Below are positions 9,321 through 18,950 of a stretch of DNA of 64,000 nucleotides, one piece after another. Both the position numbers and the translations under genes were made by a program. Every line of letters begins with the position of its first letter. Position 1 is the first letter of the stretch. The notes beneath the pieces were generated by a model. That model saw only the letters and a list, made by a program, of their open reading frames with translations. It searched no databases and was not told the DNA's origin. This stretch comes from Brenneria bubanii (GTDB lineage: Bacteria; Pseudomonadota; Gammaproteobacteria; Enterobacterales; Enterobacteriaceae), in the NCBI RefSeq assembly GCF_022378355.1, contig NZ_JAKMAJ010000004.1:62001-126000 (forward strand), read 5' to 3'.

Positions 9321-10151
9321 ATGAAAATAGGGTTAATTGGGTTTATCGCTTTGGCATGCAGTGCTCCGCTATGGGCGAAAACCCCCTGGCAGGAAATCAC
9401 GCACCCGGTCGCGGGTGCGCCTCAGGCCATCGGCGGCTTTGCCAATGGTTGTATCATCGGCGCGCAGCCGCTGCCGTTGCAATCACCGGATTATCAGGTG
9501 ATGCGGGTCGATCAACGTCGTTATTATGGTCATCCCCATCTGCTGGCTTTTATCAACCGTCTGAGCGCAACGGTTAAACGCCGTACATCCGCCAATGTAT
9601 TGATCGGCGATATGGGTATGCCTGCCGGCGGACGGTTCAGTAGCGGTCATGCCAGCCATCAGTCCGGTCTGGATGTCGATATCTGGCTGCAATTACCGAA
9701 ACAACGCTGGAGTCAGCAACAGCTTCTTAAGCCGCAGCCTATCGATCTGGTTTCGGAGAATGGCTGGCAGATTAATCCTCGCGTCTGGCAGCCCGAAGTG
9801 ACGACGCTGGTGAAGCTCGCGGCGAAGGATAACGACGTCACGCGTATTTTTGTTCATCCGGCAATCAAAAAGCAGCTGTGCGCCGATGCGGGCCAGGATC
9901 GTGACTGGTTGCGCAAGGTACGACCGTGGTTTGGTCATCGCGCGCACATGCACGTCCGTCTGCGCTGCCCGGGCGATAGCCGTGAATGTCAGGAACAGTC
10001 ACCGCCGCCGGCCGGCGATGGATGCGGCGCCGAATTAACCAGTTGGTTCCAACCTAAGGAGCCGGGGCAAGATGCGCCGACGAAAACGTCGCCTCCGCCT
10101 CTACCGGCTTCCTGTCAGGCATTAATCGATAGGCATTTTTCAGCGGAATAA
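9321..10151 (+). CDS. mepA: penicillin-insensitive murein endopeptidase MepA
   Basis: A 276-residue periplasmic zinc peptidase that cuts D-alanyl-meso-diaminopimelyl cross-links in peptidoglycan. It has a 19-residue signal peptide (cleavage after LWA) and the metal-ligand segments [15 protein letters not shown] and [12 protein letters not shown]. Several cysteines (for example CPGDSREC and GCG) match those forming disulfides in E. coli MepA. It starts 6 bp after aroC, so it is likely in the same transcript. The proline-rich tail before the last Cys is ordinary for the family. Confidence 0.95.
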   Translation: MKIGLIGFIALACSAPLWAKTPWQEITHPVAGAPQAIGGFANGCIIGAQPLPLQSPDYQVMRVDQRRYYGHPHLLAFINRLSATVKRRTSANVLIGDMGMPAGGRFSSGHASHQSGLDVDIWLQLPKQRWSQQQLLKPQPIDLVSENGWQINPRVWQPEVTTLVKLAAKDNDVTRIFVHPAIKKQLCADAGQDRDWLRKVRPWFGHRAHMHVRLRCPGDSRECQEQSPPPAGDGCGAELTSWFQPKEPGQDAPTKTSPPPLPASCQALIDRHFSAE

Positions 10152-10154
10152 TTT

Positions 10155-10955
10155 ATGGACTGGTTTGTTGTTGGCCCGGAAATGTTGGGCATTCTTTTCC
10201 TGGTCGCCGTATTGGCGGGATTTATTGATTCGATTGCCGGCGGCGGGGGGTTGCTGTGCGTTCCGGTGCTGATGGCCGTCGGGTTATCGCCTGCGCAGGC
10301 GCTGGCGACCAATAAGCTGCAATCGGTCGGCGGCTCATTTTCAGCCAGTCTCTATTTTATCCGTCGCCGGGCGGTTGATCTAAGCGAACAGAAATTGGCG
10401 ATTGCCTTGACGTTTGTCGGGTCAACCTTCGGCGCCTGGCTTATTCAGCAGATTCACGCGGATTTTTTGCGGCAGTTGTTGCCGCTGCTGATCATTGGCA
10501 TCGGGCTCTATTTTTTGCTGTCGCCGAAGATCGGCGATGAAGATCGGCAGCGCCGGTTGTCCGGCCTGCCTTTCGCCTTGATCGCCGGTGGCTGCGTCGG
10601 GTTTTATGACGGTTTCTTCGGCCCCGGCGCCGGATCGTTTTATGCGCTGGCGTTCGTCACTCTGAGCGGTTTTAACCTGTCGAAGGCGACGGCGCATGCC
10701 AAAATTCTCAACTTCACCTCTAATTTCGGCGGCCTGCTGTTTTTCATTATCGGCGGAAAAGTGGTCTGGGCGCTGGGACTCATCATGCTGCTGGGGCAGA
10801 TCATCGGTGCGCGCATCGGCGCCAAAATGGTGCTGAGCAAGGGACAGAAACTGATTCGACCCATGCTGGTCATGGTTTCGGCTATCATGAGCGGCAAACT
10901 GATCTATGACAGTCACGGCAATGAGATTATCCACTGGCTGGGGCAATTTTTCTGA
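10155..10955 (+). CDS. yfcA: TSUP-family inner-membrane transporter YfcA
   Basis: A 266-residue membrane protein of the TauE/SafE (TSUP) family. It begins with a transmembrane segment followed by the family signature IDSIAGGGGLLCVPVLMAVG, contains about eight hydrophobic segments, and repeats a related motif in the second half (GFYDGFFGPGAGSF). TSUP proteins move small sulfur- or carbon-containing anions such as sulfite or sulfoacetate; the substrate of YfcA is unknown. It starts 3 bp after mepA and its stop overlaps the epmC start (TGATG). Confidence 0.92.
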   Translation: MDWFVVGPEMLGILFLVAVLAGFIDSIAGGGGLLCVPVLMAVGLSPAQALATNKLQSVGGSFSASLYFIRRRAVDLSEQKLAIALTFVGSTFGAWLIQQIHADFLRQLLPLLIIGIGLYFLLSPKIGDEDRQRRLSGLPFALIAGGCVGFYDGFFGPGAGSFYALAFVTLSGFNLSKATAHAKILNFTSNFGGLLFFIIGGKVVWALGLIMLLGQIIGARIGAKMVLSKGQKLIRPMLVMVSAIMSGKLIYDSHGNEIIHWLGQFF

Positions 10956-11518
10956 TGACGGCAAAGCGAGAAATGACCTCCCATCATTACCAGCAACTTA
11001 TCGATATTTTCAATGATTGTTTTAGCGGCGACTACAATACCCGTCTGGTAAAGGGCGATGATGAACCCATCTATCTGCCTGCAGACGATCAGGTGCCGTA
11101 TCATCGGATTATCTTTGCGCACGGCTATTATGCCAGCGCGCTACACGAGATTTCACATTGGTGTATCGCTGGTGAGCAACGGCGCCAGCAGGTTGATTTC
11201 GGCTACTGGTATTGCCCGGACGGACGCGATGCCATGACGCAATCCCAGTTTGAGGCGGTGGAGATTAAGCCGCAGGCGTTCGACTGGCTATTCTGCATTG
11301 CGGCGGGGTTTCCGTTTAACGTCAGCTGCGACAATCTGAATGGCGACGTCGAGCCGGATCGGATCGCGTTTCAACGCCGGGTGCATGAGCAGGTGATGCT
11401 TTATTTGCAGCAGGGGATCCCGAGCCGGCCGGCGCGCTTTATTAATGCGTTACAATTGTTTTACAATACGCCGCCGCTGACGGCGGCAAGCTTTCCGTAT
11501 CCGGCCGATCTCTGTTGA
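10955..11518 (+). CDS. epmC: elongation factor P hydroxylase EpmC
   Basis: A 187-residue protein collinear with E. coli EpmC (formerly YfcM), which hydroxylates the modified lysine of elongation factor P after EpmA and EpmB have attached beta-lysine. A putative metal site H-E-x-x-H is visible at residues 64-68 in LHEISHWC, followed by FGYWYCPDGRDA. The start overlaps the yfcA stop, so translation is coupled. An internal in-frame ATG at codon 7 is an alternative start. epmA and epmB lie outside this window. Confidence 0.93.
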   Translation: MTAKREMTSHHYQQLIDIFNDCFSGDYNTRLVKGDDEPIYLPADDQVPYHRIIFAHGYYASALHEISHWCIAGEQRRQQVDFGYWYCPDGRDAMTQSQFEAVEIKPQAFDWLFCIAAGFPFNVSCDNLNGDVEPDRIAFQRRVHEQVMLYLQQGIPSRPARFINALQLFYNTPPLTAASFPYPADLC

Positions 11519-11552
11519 GTCGCGCTGAACACCGATGAATAGAGGATGATAA

Positions 11553-11840
11553 ATGATCGCAGAATTTGAGGCGCGTATTCTGGCGCTGATTGATGACATG
11601 GTGGAACATGCCAGCGACGACGAACTTTTTGCCGGCGGTTATCTGCGTGGTCATTTGACGGTATCGGTGGCTGAAGCCGAGGAAAACGGCGAACATACTC
11701 CGGAAGCGCTCTATGCGCGGGTTAACGACAGCATTAGCACTGCAATAAAAAACGGAGAGCTTTCGCCGCCGGACCAGGCGCTGGTGAACGGCATGTGGGA
11801 AACCTTATTTCAGCAGGCGAAGCGTTCGCCGACGCATTAA
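11553..11840 (+). CDS. yfcL: YfcL family protein
   Basis: A small 95-residue acidic protein of the enterobacterial YfcL family, with no known function. It begins [21 protein letters not shown], is predicted soluble and has no metal or nucleotide motifs. It lies 34 bp after epmC and is probably the last gene of the aroC-mepA-yfcA-epmC-yfcL run. A strong hairpin at 11850-11875 follows its stop. Confidence 0.88.
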   Translation: MIAEFEARILALIDDMVEHASDDELFAGGYLRGHLTVSVAEAEENGEHTPEALYARVNDSISTAIKNGELSPPDQALVNGMWETLFQQAKRSPTH

Positions 11841-11849
11841 GTCTGTGGT

Positions 11850-11875
11850 GGTTCTGGCGGATTGCCGCCAGAACC
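11850..11875. terminator. hairpin between convergent yfcL and azlD
   Basis: Two perfectly complementary 11-base arms (11850-11860 and 11865-11875) around the loop ATTG, between two convergent genes. GC-rich stem, but no clear T tract on either side, so it may act as a 3' stabiliser or a weak bidirectional terminator. Confidence 0.5.
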
Positions 11876-11891
11876 CATCGCGCCTGTTTCC

Positions 11892-12203
11892 TTAAAGAAA
11901 CGAACACAACAGATAGAAGAACAGCAGGCTGACCAGCACGCAAATAACCATACTGCGAATAAAAAATGCGAAAATGGCGCTAAACACCGCTCCCCAAAAA
12001 TAAGGATTATCAGGAAAAGGCCGTAATTCGCCGTGCGTCAATAAAATAACCGGACCGCAAATGGCGCTGAGCAGACAGGGGGCGGAATACTTCAGCGCGT
12101 CATGCACCAATGCAGGCAGCTTCACCGGTGTGCTGGGCTCAAGAAAAATATACCGATTAAAGAATACGATCCCTGCCAGCGTACATAGCAATAACCAGCT
12201 CAT
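11892..12203 (-). CDS. AzlD-family branched-chain amino acid transport subunit
   Basis: A 103-residue, very hydrophobic protein with about four membrane segments, matching the AzlD/YgaH family in size. The segment SAPCLLSAICGPVIL fits the family's alternating small and hydrophobic residues. Its ATG at 12203 overlaps the stop of the AzlC-type gene by 4 bp (ATGA), so the two are translationally coupled and most likely form one transporter. In E. coli the equivalent pair YgaZ-YgaH exports L-valine; the substrate here is not shown by the sequence. Confidence 0.85.
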   Translation of the reverse strand: MSWLLLCTLAGIVFFNRYIFLEPSTPVKLPALVHDALKYSAPCLLSAICGPVILLTHGELRPFPDNPYFWGAVFSAIFAFFIRSMVICVLVSLLFFYLLCSFL

Positions 12204-12937
12204 ATTTTCTCCCTCGCGATACGGGCCGTCATGACGGAAAATAGCATTCCGCCCAGACCGGAAATAATAATGGCGCCTTCAATGTGATAATAAGACAGCA
12301 GCATGGAGCAGGATACGGAGAACATCACGCCGGAAAAAACGCTGAGCCGATTAATCATGGGAACAATCAGCGTGATAAAGGTGGCGATAATTGAAAAGTC
12401 GAGATGATATTTCCCCAGGTCGGGAATGGCGTTCGCCATAAAAATCCCCAGCAAGCTGCATATATTCCAGCAAAGATAAAATATTAATCCAGCGCCAATT
12501 AAATAGCCCGGCGTCATCGCTCTTTTACCCTTTTGCGCCATGCTCAGGGCGAACAGTTCATCCGTAAGCAGAAAGCCAATCGGAATCCGGTAACGAACCT
12601 GCAGCAGGGAAACAAACTCCCGCAGCGTCAGGCCATAGATGAAATGTTGGGCGGTGAGAAAAAAGATGGAAATAATAATCGTCAGCATGCTGGCCCCGGA
12701 TAGCAGCAGACCGATAGTGACAAGCTGCGCGGCGCCGGCAAAGATGATGGCGGACATTCCGATGGCCTGCCACAGGCTCAGCCCTGATTGCACCGCCATC
12801 GATCCGGCGAGGACTCCCCAGGGAATAACCGATAAACACAGGGGCAGCATTGCCAGCGCCCCGGCGATAAAACCGCTCCACGGGGACGGCGCTTTATTCC
12901 TCTCCGGCGATAACGAGCCAGTATCCGGCGTATTCAT
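12200..12937 (-). CDS. AzlC-family branched-chain amino acid exporter
   Basis: A membrane protein of about 245 residues of the AzlC/YgaZ family. The family signature is visible early (PLCLSVIPWGVLAGSMAVQSGLS), followed by FAGAAQLVTIGLL and FIYGLTLREF. I chose the ATG at 12937; a TTG two codons upstream is possible. With the small AzlD partner it should form an amino-acid efflux system. It points away from the broken AraC-family gene at 13140-14006, which may once have controlled it. E. coli K-12 has no transporter at this position between yfcL and mnmC, so the block is accessory. Confidence 0.87.
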   Translation of the reverse strand: MNTPDTGSLSPERNKAPSPWSGFIAGALAMLPLCLSVIPWGVLAGSMAVQSGLSLWQAIGMSAIIFAGAAQLVTIGLLLSGASMLTIIISIFFLTAQHFIYGLTLREFVSLLQVRYRIPIGFLLTDELFALSMAQKGKRAMTPGYLIGAGLIFYLCWNICSLLGIFMANAIPDLGKYHLDFSIIATFITLIVPMINRLSVFSGVMFSVSCSMLLSYYHIEGAIIISGLGGMLFSVMTARIAREKI

Positions 12938-13139
12938 AAACAATCAGATCCCAAGAAAAATACTGTTGATACAGCTTACGGTGACGGCGTGAGGATGTAT
13001 TGAATAAAATTGCCCAGCTTGGCGAATAAAGGCGAAATGCCATGATCGGTCAATGGCAAAATACCGTACGGCGTTCGCGAAAGTTAAGGCCGTCGCCGCG
13101 TGAGCGGCAAGGATGGGGATTCATGATGATGAGATTTCT

Positions 13140-14006
13140 TTAATTTGCGGGTAAATGTAATGAACGTATAAATTCACCGGGCGTAATTCCCTGCGCTTTT
13201 TTAAAGTGACGATTGAAATGGCTTTGATCGGAAAAACCGCACAGTGAAGAAACCGTTAATATGCTTTGTCCCGCCAGCAGCAACGATTTGGCTTTGCGCA
13301 GCCGCGCCTGCGTTAAATAGGCGTGCGGGGTCATTCCCACCATTTTTTTGAACTGACGTAAAAAATGCCAGGGGCTGAGCGTGGCGATATTCGCCAGTTC
13401 GATTAACTACAGATCCTGTTCCGGGCAGGCATCAATTAACGCTTTCACCTTGAAGATGTGGTTCGCTGAATCCGGCAGGTCACGTTGACAAATACGGCTT
13501 TTCCCATAGCGCATCATCAGCCAGGCGAGCGATGAGAAGAGCAGGGTCTCTTTCAGCAGCGAGTTGCCCTCCTGGGTCAACAGGGTGAATGTCAGGCGCA
13601 GCTGCTCCGACAGGCCGGGGTCGTGCACCACGGCGTCCGGAAACCAGGGGATCGCGCCCTGAGGCTGCTGAAAATCGCGGGAAAGGGAAAGCAGCAAATC
13701 CGGACCAGGGTATATGGCGCAGTATGACCACCCGCTTGCTACCGCGGAATGTCCGGTGTGAACTTCATCGGCATTCACCAGGATAATGTCGCCTTTGGGC
13801 GCCACGTGTTCGCCGCCGGTACGATAAAATCGCTGGGCGCCTTCTTCGATGACGCCGATACAAAAATTCTCATGAGCGTGGCGAGAAAAACGCTGTTGCT
13901 TGTATTGCGCATGCAGCATTTCCAGACCGCCGAATTCTTTTAACTGGCGGAAATGGGTGTGTTCGCGCGCTTTTTTCTTTTCCGGCATTATTGCTTGCTT
14001 CCCCAT
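13140..14006 (-). pseudogene. AraC-family regulator interrupted by an in-frame amber codon
   Basis: Read leftward from the ATG at 14006, this frame encodes an N-terminal cupin-type sensor domain (HAHENFCIGVIEEG) and then a two-helix-turn-helix AraC domain. Codon 200 is TAG (13407-13409). After it the same frame continues without another stop as LIELANIATLSPWHFLRQFKK and on to FSDQSHFNRHFKKAQGITPGEF. A single base change in one codon therefore separates sensor plus linker from the DNA-binding domain; no frameshift is needed. The undamaged protein would have 288 residues, normal for the family. Position suggests it regulated the adjacent AzlC/AzlD exporter. A sequencing error is the alternative. 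Confidence 0.85.
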
Positions 14007-14058
14007 GATTTTTTCCGTTTTGTACAAAATTGCTGTCGGCAATTAACCGTTTTAATGC

Positions 14059-16077
14059 TTAAACCGGTCTGCCTTTCAGCAGTTTTCTGATCCAAAAACG
14101 ATTAGGGTTCAGCGCCGCCAGCGTTTCTCTATCCAATGGCAGCGGCTCATCATAAATTTGAGCGGCCAGTAGCTCGGCCGCCAAAGGCGCCGAACACAGT
14201 CCCCGCGATCCCAGTGCGCCGATAAGGAAGAGGTTAGGGTAGACCGGCGCCGACGGCAGGTTATCCGCCTGGCGCTGTCGTTGCCGTAAGCCCTGATAAC
14301 AGACCAGCGTCTGCTTATAATCGGCCACCGCGCCCACGAGCGGCAGATGATCGCGCAGCGCGCAGCGTACGCCCTGACGCGCCTGACGGTCGCGCATATC
14401 GATGTGCTGCGCCCATTCCGCCCGCGGCAGGCAGTTCAGCAGACGCTGGCGATTCTCCTGCTGTTCGTCTTCCCGGTAGTCGGTGGCGGCATCCCCGCGC
14501 CGATAGCTGGCGCCGATGCAGTGCGCCTGATGCCGCGGGCTGATCGGCGTCAGGTAACCATCATAGCAGAGCACCTGTTTTAACCGCTGCAACGCCGGCG
14601 TCGTCGGGATATGGCTAACCTGGCCGCGGACCGCGGAACACGGCAGATGTTGGGTCTGACTCCAGCCCGACAGCTGATGGCCATTCGCCAGAATCAGCGC
14701 GGCATGTTCAACCCGCCGCTGATTGTCCAGGGTCAAGCGCCAGCCCGCACGGGTTTGCTCAAAAGCGGAAACCGCAGTGTTCATGCGTGCGACGAGCCCT
14801 TGCCGCTGAGCCAGCGCCAGCGCGGATGCGGTTAGCTCCGCCGGGCATAGCCAGCCGCCTTCTGGATAGGTAATGCCGCCGGCGCCCAACGTCAGGCCGT
14901 TCAAGGCTTCAAGCTGCTGCGCCGTGACGGCGGAGACCAGTTCGTCCGGCCATTCACCCTGGAGGAGGTGTGCGATTTTTTCGGCGCTTTTGGCATCATA
15001 GGCCAACTGACTCACGCCGCACCATTGATGTTCAAAATCAATGTCCTGTGCCGCCAGTTGATCGTATTGGCGGCGCGCGAAAGTGAACGCGGCGGCAAAA
15101 AAGCGAGACAGCGGGTCATGCTTATTATTAAGCAACGGGTAGAGCGCGCCCTGACGGTTGCCCGAGGCGCCTTGCGCCGGCTGCGGGTCGGCGCAGTACA
15201 GCGTGACTAAGGCGCCGCGTCGCTGCAGCGCCAGCGCGGTTAATACGCCGGCGATGCCGCCGCCGATGATGGCGATATCCTGCGGGGCGTCGGCAGGCGG
15301 CCGTGCATACCAGGGCGCGAGGGATGGCGCCGGAACGCATTCGGGAAGATAGCCGCTCAGCATCTCGCGTTTTTGCCCGAACCCCTTGATTTTACTGGCG
15401 CAGAAACCCGCCTGCTGTAGCCCGCGACGGACAAAGCCGGCGGCGGTGAAGGTGGCGAAAGTGCCGTGTCGACGCCCGAGCCGCGCCATGGCGTGAAACA
15501 GATTCTCCGTCCACATGTCCGGATTCTTGGATGGCGCAAAGCCGTCGAGAAACCAGGCGTCGACTTTATGATTCAGTGATGCATCCAGGTCGGGCAGCAG
15601 CGCGTTGACGTCGCCGAACCAGAGGTCGAGCGTCACGCTGCCCTGCGCCAATAGCAGACGATGACAGCCGGATAAAGGCAGGGGCCATTGTTGGCGTAAC
15701 TGCTGCGCATATTCCGCCAGTTCGGGCCATTGGGCGTGAGCCGCTTCCAGATCGTGCCGGCGCAAAGGAAACTTCTCGAAACTGATGAAGTGCAGGCGAC
15801 GTAATGGCGCTTGCGGCGACCGGGCGCGAAAATGGTCAAAAGCCTGCCATAGCGTCAGAAAATTCAATCCGGTGCCAAAGCCGGTTTCCGCCACCACGCA
15901 ATTTTCCCGCTGGTGGGTGAGGAAGCGTTCGGGGAACCGGTTGCCGGTTAAAAACACATAGCGGGTTTCCGCCAGTCCATCCTGATTCGAGAAATAGACG
16001 TCATCAAACTGTTGCGATACAGGTGTACCCTGTTCGTTCCAACCTAATGTCGCATGCTGGATGGGGCGGTTATTCAC
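14059..16077 (-). CDS. mnmC: bifunctional tRNA mnm5s2U biosynthesis protein MnmC
   Basis: A fusion enzyme completing the mnm5s2U modification at tRNA position 34. The C-terminal FAD oxidoreductase removes the carboxymethyl group and the N-terminal methyltransferase adds a methyl from SAM. The SAM motif [15 protein letters not shown] lies at about residues 58-72 and the FAD motif [17 protein letters not shown] starts the second half. I chose GTG at 16077 because the product then starts at the same point as E. coli MnmC, which also starts with a valine codon; the longer frame begins with TTG at 16110. Length is about 672 against 668 in E. coli. It is divergent from fabB. Confidence 0.94.
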   Translation of the reverse strand: MNNRPIQHATLGWNEQGTPVSQQFDDVYFSNQDGLAETRYVFLTGNRFPERFLTHQRENCVVAETGFGTGLNFLTLWQAFDHFRARSPQAPLRRLHFISFEKFPLRRHDLEAAHAQWPELAEYAQQLRQQWPLPLSGCHRLLLAQGSVTLDLWFGDVNALLPDLDASLNHKVDAWFLDGFAPSKNPDMWTENLFHAMARLGRRHGTFATFTAAGFVRRGLQQAGFCASKIKGFGQKREMLSGYLPECVPAPSLAPWYARPPADAPQDIAIIGGGIAGVLTALALQRRGALVTLYCADPQPAQGASGNRQGALYPLLNNKHDPLSRFFAAAFTFARRQYDQLAAQDIDFEHQWCGVSQLAYDAKSAEKIAHLLQGEWPDELVSAVTAQQLEALNGLTLGAGGITYPEGGWLCPAELTASALALAQRQGLVARMNTAVSAFEQTRAGWRLTLDNQRRVEHAALILANGHQLSGWSQTQHLPCSAVRGQVSHIPTTPALQRLKQVLCYDGYLTPISPRHQAHCIGASYRRGDAATDYREDEQQENRQRLLNCLPRAEWAQHIDMRDRQARQGVRCALRDHLPLVGAVADYKQTLVCYQGLRQRQRQADNLPSAPVYPNLFLIGALGSRGLCSAPLAAELLAAQIYDEPLPLDRETLAALNPNRFWIRKLLKGRPV

Positions 16078-16153
16078 GGCAACTAACTCATTATTCAAGC
16101 GGTGCCGCAATTTTAACGAGCTGAATGTCGAGGCGCAAATTTAGTAAAAGTTC

Positions 16154-16170
16154 GGCTGATCGGACTTGTT
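16154..16170 (+). promoter_or_regulatory. putative FadR activator site of fabB
   Basis: The 17-mer matches the FadR operator AACTGGTCGGACCAGTT at 12 of 17 positions, keeping the central TCGGAC. It lies directly upstream of a FabR-type palindrome, the arrangement known for E. coli fabB, where FadR activates. Assignment is by motif and position. Confidence 0.6.
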
Positions 16171-16171
16171 C

Positions 16172-16189
16172 AGCTTACAACTGTACGCT
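16172..16189 (+). promoter_or_regulatory. putative FabR operator of fabB
   Basis: The sequence AGCTTACAACTGTACGCT is palindromic apart from one base pair and the two central bases, and closely resembles the FabR site AGCGTACA-N2-TGTACGCT upstream of E. coli fabB. FabR represses fabB in response to unsaturated acyl chains. The spacing to the fabB start (48 bp) fits promoter overlap. Confidence 0.72.
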
Positions 16190-16236
16190 AAAGTGCGATG
16201 CGAAATCCCAAACTATATAAGTGGAAGAGGTATTGA

Positions 16237-17451
16237 ATGAAACGTGCAGTGATTACAGGTCTGGGGATCGTATCAAGCATCGGTAATAACCAGCAGGAAG
16301 TTCTGGCATCTTTGCGGGAAGGCCGCTCGGGTATTACTTTTTCTCAAGAGCTGAAAGATTCCGGCATGCGTAGTCACGTCTGGGGTAACGTCAAACTGGA
16401 CACCACAGGCCTCATCGATCGCAAAGTTGTGCGCTTTATGAGTGATGCATCGATCTATGCCTATCTGTCTATGGAGCAGGCGATTAAAGACTCTGGCCTG
16501 AGCGCCGATCAGGTTTCCAACGATCGCACTGGTCTGATCGTTGGTTCCGGCGGGGGCTCTCCGCGTAATCAGGTGGCGGGGACTGACGGCATGCGGGCGA
16601 AAGGTCTGCGCGGCGTGGGGCCTTACATGGTCACCAAATCCATGGCTTCCGGCGTGTCCGCCTGTCTGGCGACGCCTTTCAAAATCCGTGGCGTTAACTA
16701 CTCGATTAGCTCCGCCTGCGCTACGTCCGCGCACTGTATCGGCAACGCGGTGGAAATGATTCAGTTGGGCAAGCAGGACGTTGTATTTGCCGGCGGCGGC
16801 GAAGAGCTGTGCTGGGAAATGGCCTGTGAATTTGACGCCATGGGCGCACTATCTACCAAATATAACGAAACCCCGGAAAAAGCGTCCCGTACTTATGACG
16901 CGGATCGCGATGGGTTTGTTATCGCCGGCGGCGGCGGTATCGTGGTGGTTGAAGAGCTGGAACATGCGCTGGCCCGCGGCGCGCATATCTACGGCGAGAT
17001 CATCGGCTACGGCGCGACGTCCGACGGCGCCGACATGGTTGCGCCGTCAGGCGAAGGCGCGATGCGCTGCATGAAAATGGCATTACAGGGTGTGGACGCG
17101 CCTATCGACTACATCAACACGCACGGCACCTCGACCCCGGTCGGCGATGTGAAAGAACTGGGCGCAATCCGCGAAGTGTTTGGTGATAACATTCCGGCGA
17201 TTTCCGCCACTAAAGCGATGACCGGACATTCGCTTGGCGCGGCCGGCGTGCAGGAAACGATTTATACCCTGTTGATGCTGGAACACGGCTTTATCGCACC
17301 GAGCATCAACGTTGAAACGCTGGACGAGCATGCGGTGGGGATGAATATCATCACCGAACCGACGGAACGTAAACTGAAGACCGTGATGTCGAACGGTTTC
17401 GGTTTCGGCGGAACCAACGCCACGCTGGTTATGAGCAAGTTCGACAAGTAA
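16237..17451 (+). CDS. fabB: 3-oxoacyl-[ACP] synthase I (FabB)
   Basis: Beta-ketoacyl-ACP synthase I, the condensing enzyme needed for unsaturated fatty-acid synthesis. The 404-residue protein is very close to E. coli FabB (406). Catalytic residues are visible: Cys161 in [10 protein letters not shown], His296 in [11 protein letters not shown], Lys326 in ATKAMTGHS and His331; the two-residue shift from E. coli numbering (163, 298, 328, 333) reflects a small upstream gap. FadR-like and FabR-like sites precede the gene and a strong terminator follows at 17500-17541, so it is probably monocistronic. Confidence 0.98.
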   Translation: MKRAVITGLGIVSSIGNNQQEVLASLREGRSGITFSQELKDSGMRSHVWGNVKLDTTGLIDRKVVRFMSDASIYAYLSMEQAIKDSGLSADQVSNDRTGLIVGSGGGSPRNQVAGTDGMRAKGLRGVGPYMVTKSMASGVSACLATPFKIRGVNYSISSACATSAHCIGNAVEMIQLGKQDVVFAGGGEELCWEMACEFDAMGALSTKYNETPEKASRTYDADRDGFVIAGGGGIVVVEELEHALARGAHIYGEIIGYGATSDGADMVAPSGEGAMRCMKMALQGVDAPIDYINTHGTSTPVGDVKELGAIREVFGDNIPAISATKAMTGHSLGAAGVQETIYTLLMLEHGFIAPSINVETLDEHAVGMNIITEPTERKLKTVMSNGFGFGGTNATLVMSKFDK

Positions 17452-17499
17452 AACGCCTAAACGGGTGACGGCCTGCAGGATGCGGGCTGACATCATTGC

Positions 17500-17541
17500 A
17501 CGCCCCGTGGACGTAATGTCGACGGGGCGTTTCGCTTTTTT
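17500..17541 (+). terminator. rho-independent terminator of fabB
   Basis: GC-rich arms ACGCCCCGT (17500-17508) and ACGGGGCGT (17522-17530), with extra inner pairing GAC/GTC, are followed by TTCGCTTTTTT. It lies 48 bp after the fabB stop. The remaining 200 bp to the next gene show no gene. Confidence 0.88.
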
Positions 17542-17750
17542 ACGGCGGTTGTCTGCCGAATCTTGACAGTCTGCCGGCTTCAGCGTTTACTCACCGCGTT
17601 CAACCGTAGCCTGTTCTGACCCCTGCGTAAGCGTTCACGTGATCCAACGCACCGTAATCTGCGGTCTCTCGCGGGTTGACGGGGGCGGCGTAAGTGAACG
17701 ATTCCCCGCCTGCCCCTCTATCTTCATTGGTTGCCGATGTGGAGTAAGCG

Positions 17751-18950
17751 ATGTCTCTCAGCCTGTTCCGTGCAAATAATGATCGGTCGGCGCGTTCGTT
17801 GCTGATTGTGACCTGTGCCGTATTTCTTTCCTATTTGACCGCCGGTATGGCATTGCCGGTGATCCCAATTTATGTGCATAGCGAGTTGGGGTTAAATAAT
17901 ACGATGGTGGGAATTGCCGTCGGCGTGCAATTTTTAGCCACGGTTCTGACGCGTGGATATGCCGGCCGTTTAGCCGATCAGCGGGGAGCCAAACGATCAA
18001 CCTTACAGGGCATCTGCGCTTTTTCCCTGGCCGGCGTGACCTATCTGCTGGCGGCGTTTGTGCCGCTGCCGGTGATGGGCAAGTTCGTATTGCTGGTGCT
18101 CGGGCGTCTGATTCTGGGGTTTGGCGAAAGCCAGATGCTGACCGGCAATCTTATTTGGGGCATCGGGCTGGTCGGACAACAGCGTTCGGGCAAGGTTATG
18201 TCGTGGAACGGCATGGCGATTTACGGCGCTCTGGCCGCCGGCGCGCCTCTGGGGTTATGGCTGTATCAGTCCTGGGGATTTATGGCGCTGGGTATCGTTT
18301 CCCTGTTCCTGCCCTTGATTTCCCTTCTGCTCGACAGGCCTGTTCGCGCGGTGAAACCCTATGGCGGGGTGCGTGAGTCGCTGTGGAAAGTGGTGGGTTT
18401 GATCTGGCGACCCGGCCTGGCGCTGGCGTTGCAAGGCGTCGGCTTCGCCGTTATCGGTACTTTCGTTTCGCTCTATTTCTCCGCGCAACAGTGGGGGAAT
18501 GCCGGTTTTGCGCTAACGGCTTTTGGCGTCGCCTTTGTGCTGATGCGTCTGGTATTCGGCCATTTACCGGACAAAATCGGCGGCGTAAGCGTCGCCATCA
18601 TCTCGTTGATGATTGAAACCACGGGGCTGGTGCTGCTGTGGCTGGCGCCGTCGGCGGTTCTGGCCCTGAGCGGCGCGGCCCTGACGGGCTTTGGTTGTTC
18701 GCTGATTTTTCCCGCGCTGGGGGTTGAGGTGGTCAAGCGAGTGCCTGAATCGGTGCGAGGTACGGCGTTGGGCGGCTATGCCGCTTTTCAGGATATTTCA
18801 TACGCCTTCACCGGTCCGTTAACCGGCGTCCTGGCCACCTCGCAGGGATACGCTTCCGTGTTCGTCGCCGGGGCGATTTGCGCCGTATTGGGCATTGCCG
18901 TCACGCTGAGTTTTTCCGCTAACCGGCGCTTAAAAGAGAATCCACAATAG
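17751..18950 (+). CDS. yfcJ: MFS transporter YfcJ
   Basis: A 399-residue major facilitator superfamily protein with about 12 membrane segments. The loop between segments 2 and 3 carries the family motif [12 protein letters not shown], and the corresponding loop in the second half reads [10 protein letters not shown]. Position between fabB and flk and overall length match E. coli YfcJ, an uncharacterised member of the YhhS/YfcJ (arabinose-efflux-like) subfamily. Substrate unknown. Its last 21 bp overlap the end of flk on the opposite strand. Confidence 0.9.
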   Translation: MSLSLFRANNDRSARSLLIVTCAVFLSYLTAGMALPVIPIYVHSELGLNNTMVGIAVGVQFLATVLTRGYAGRLADQRGAKRSTLQGICAFSLAGVTYLLAAFVPLPVMGKFVLLVLGRLILGFGESQMLTGNLIWGIGLVGQQRSGKVMSWNGMAIYGALAAGAPLGLWLYQSWGFMALGIVSLFLPLISLLLDRPVRAVKPYGGVRESLWKVVGLIWRPGLALALQGVGFAVIGTFVSLYFSAQQWGNAGFALTAFGVAFVLMRLVFGHLPDKIGGVSVAIISLMIETTGLVLLWLAPSAVLALSGAALTGFGCSLIFPALGVEVVKRVPESVRGTALGGYAAFQDISYAFTGPLTGVLATSQGYASVFVAGAICAVLGIAVTLSFSANRRLKENPQ

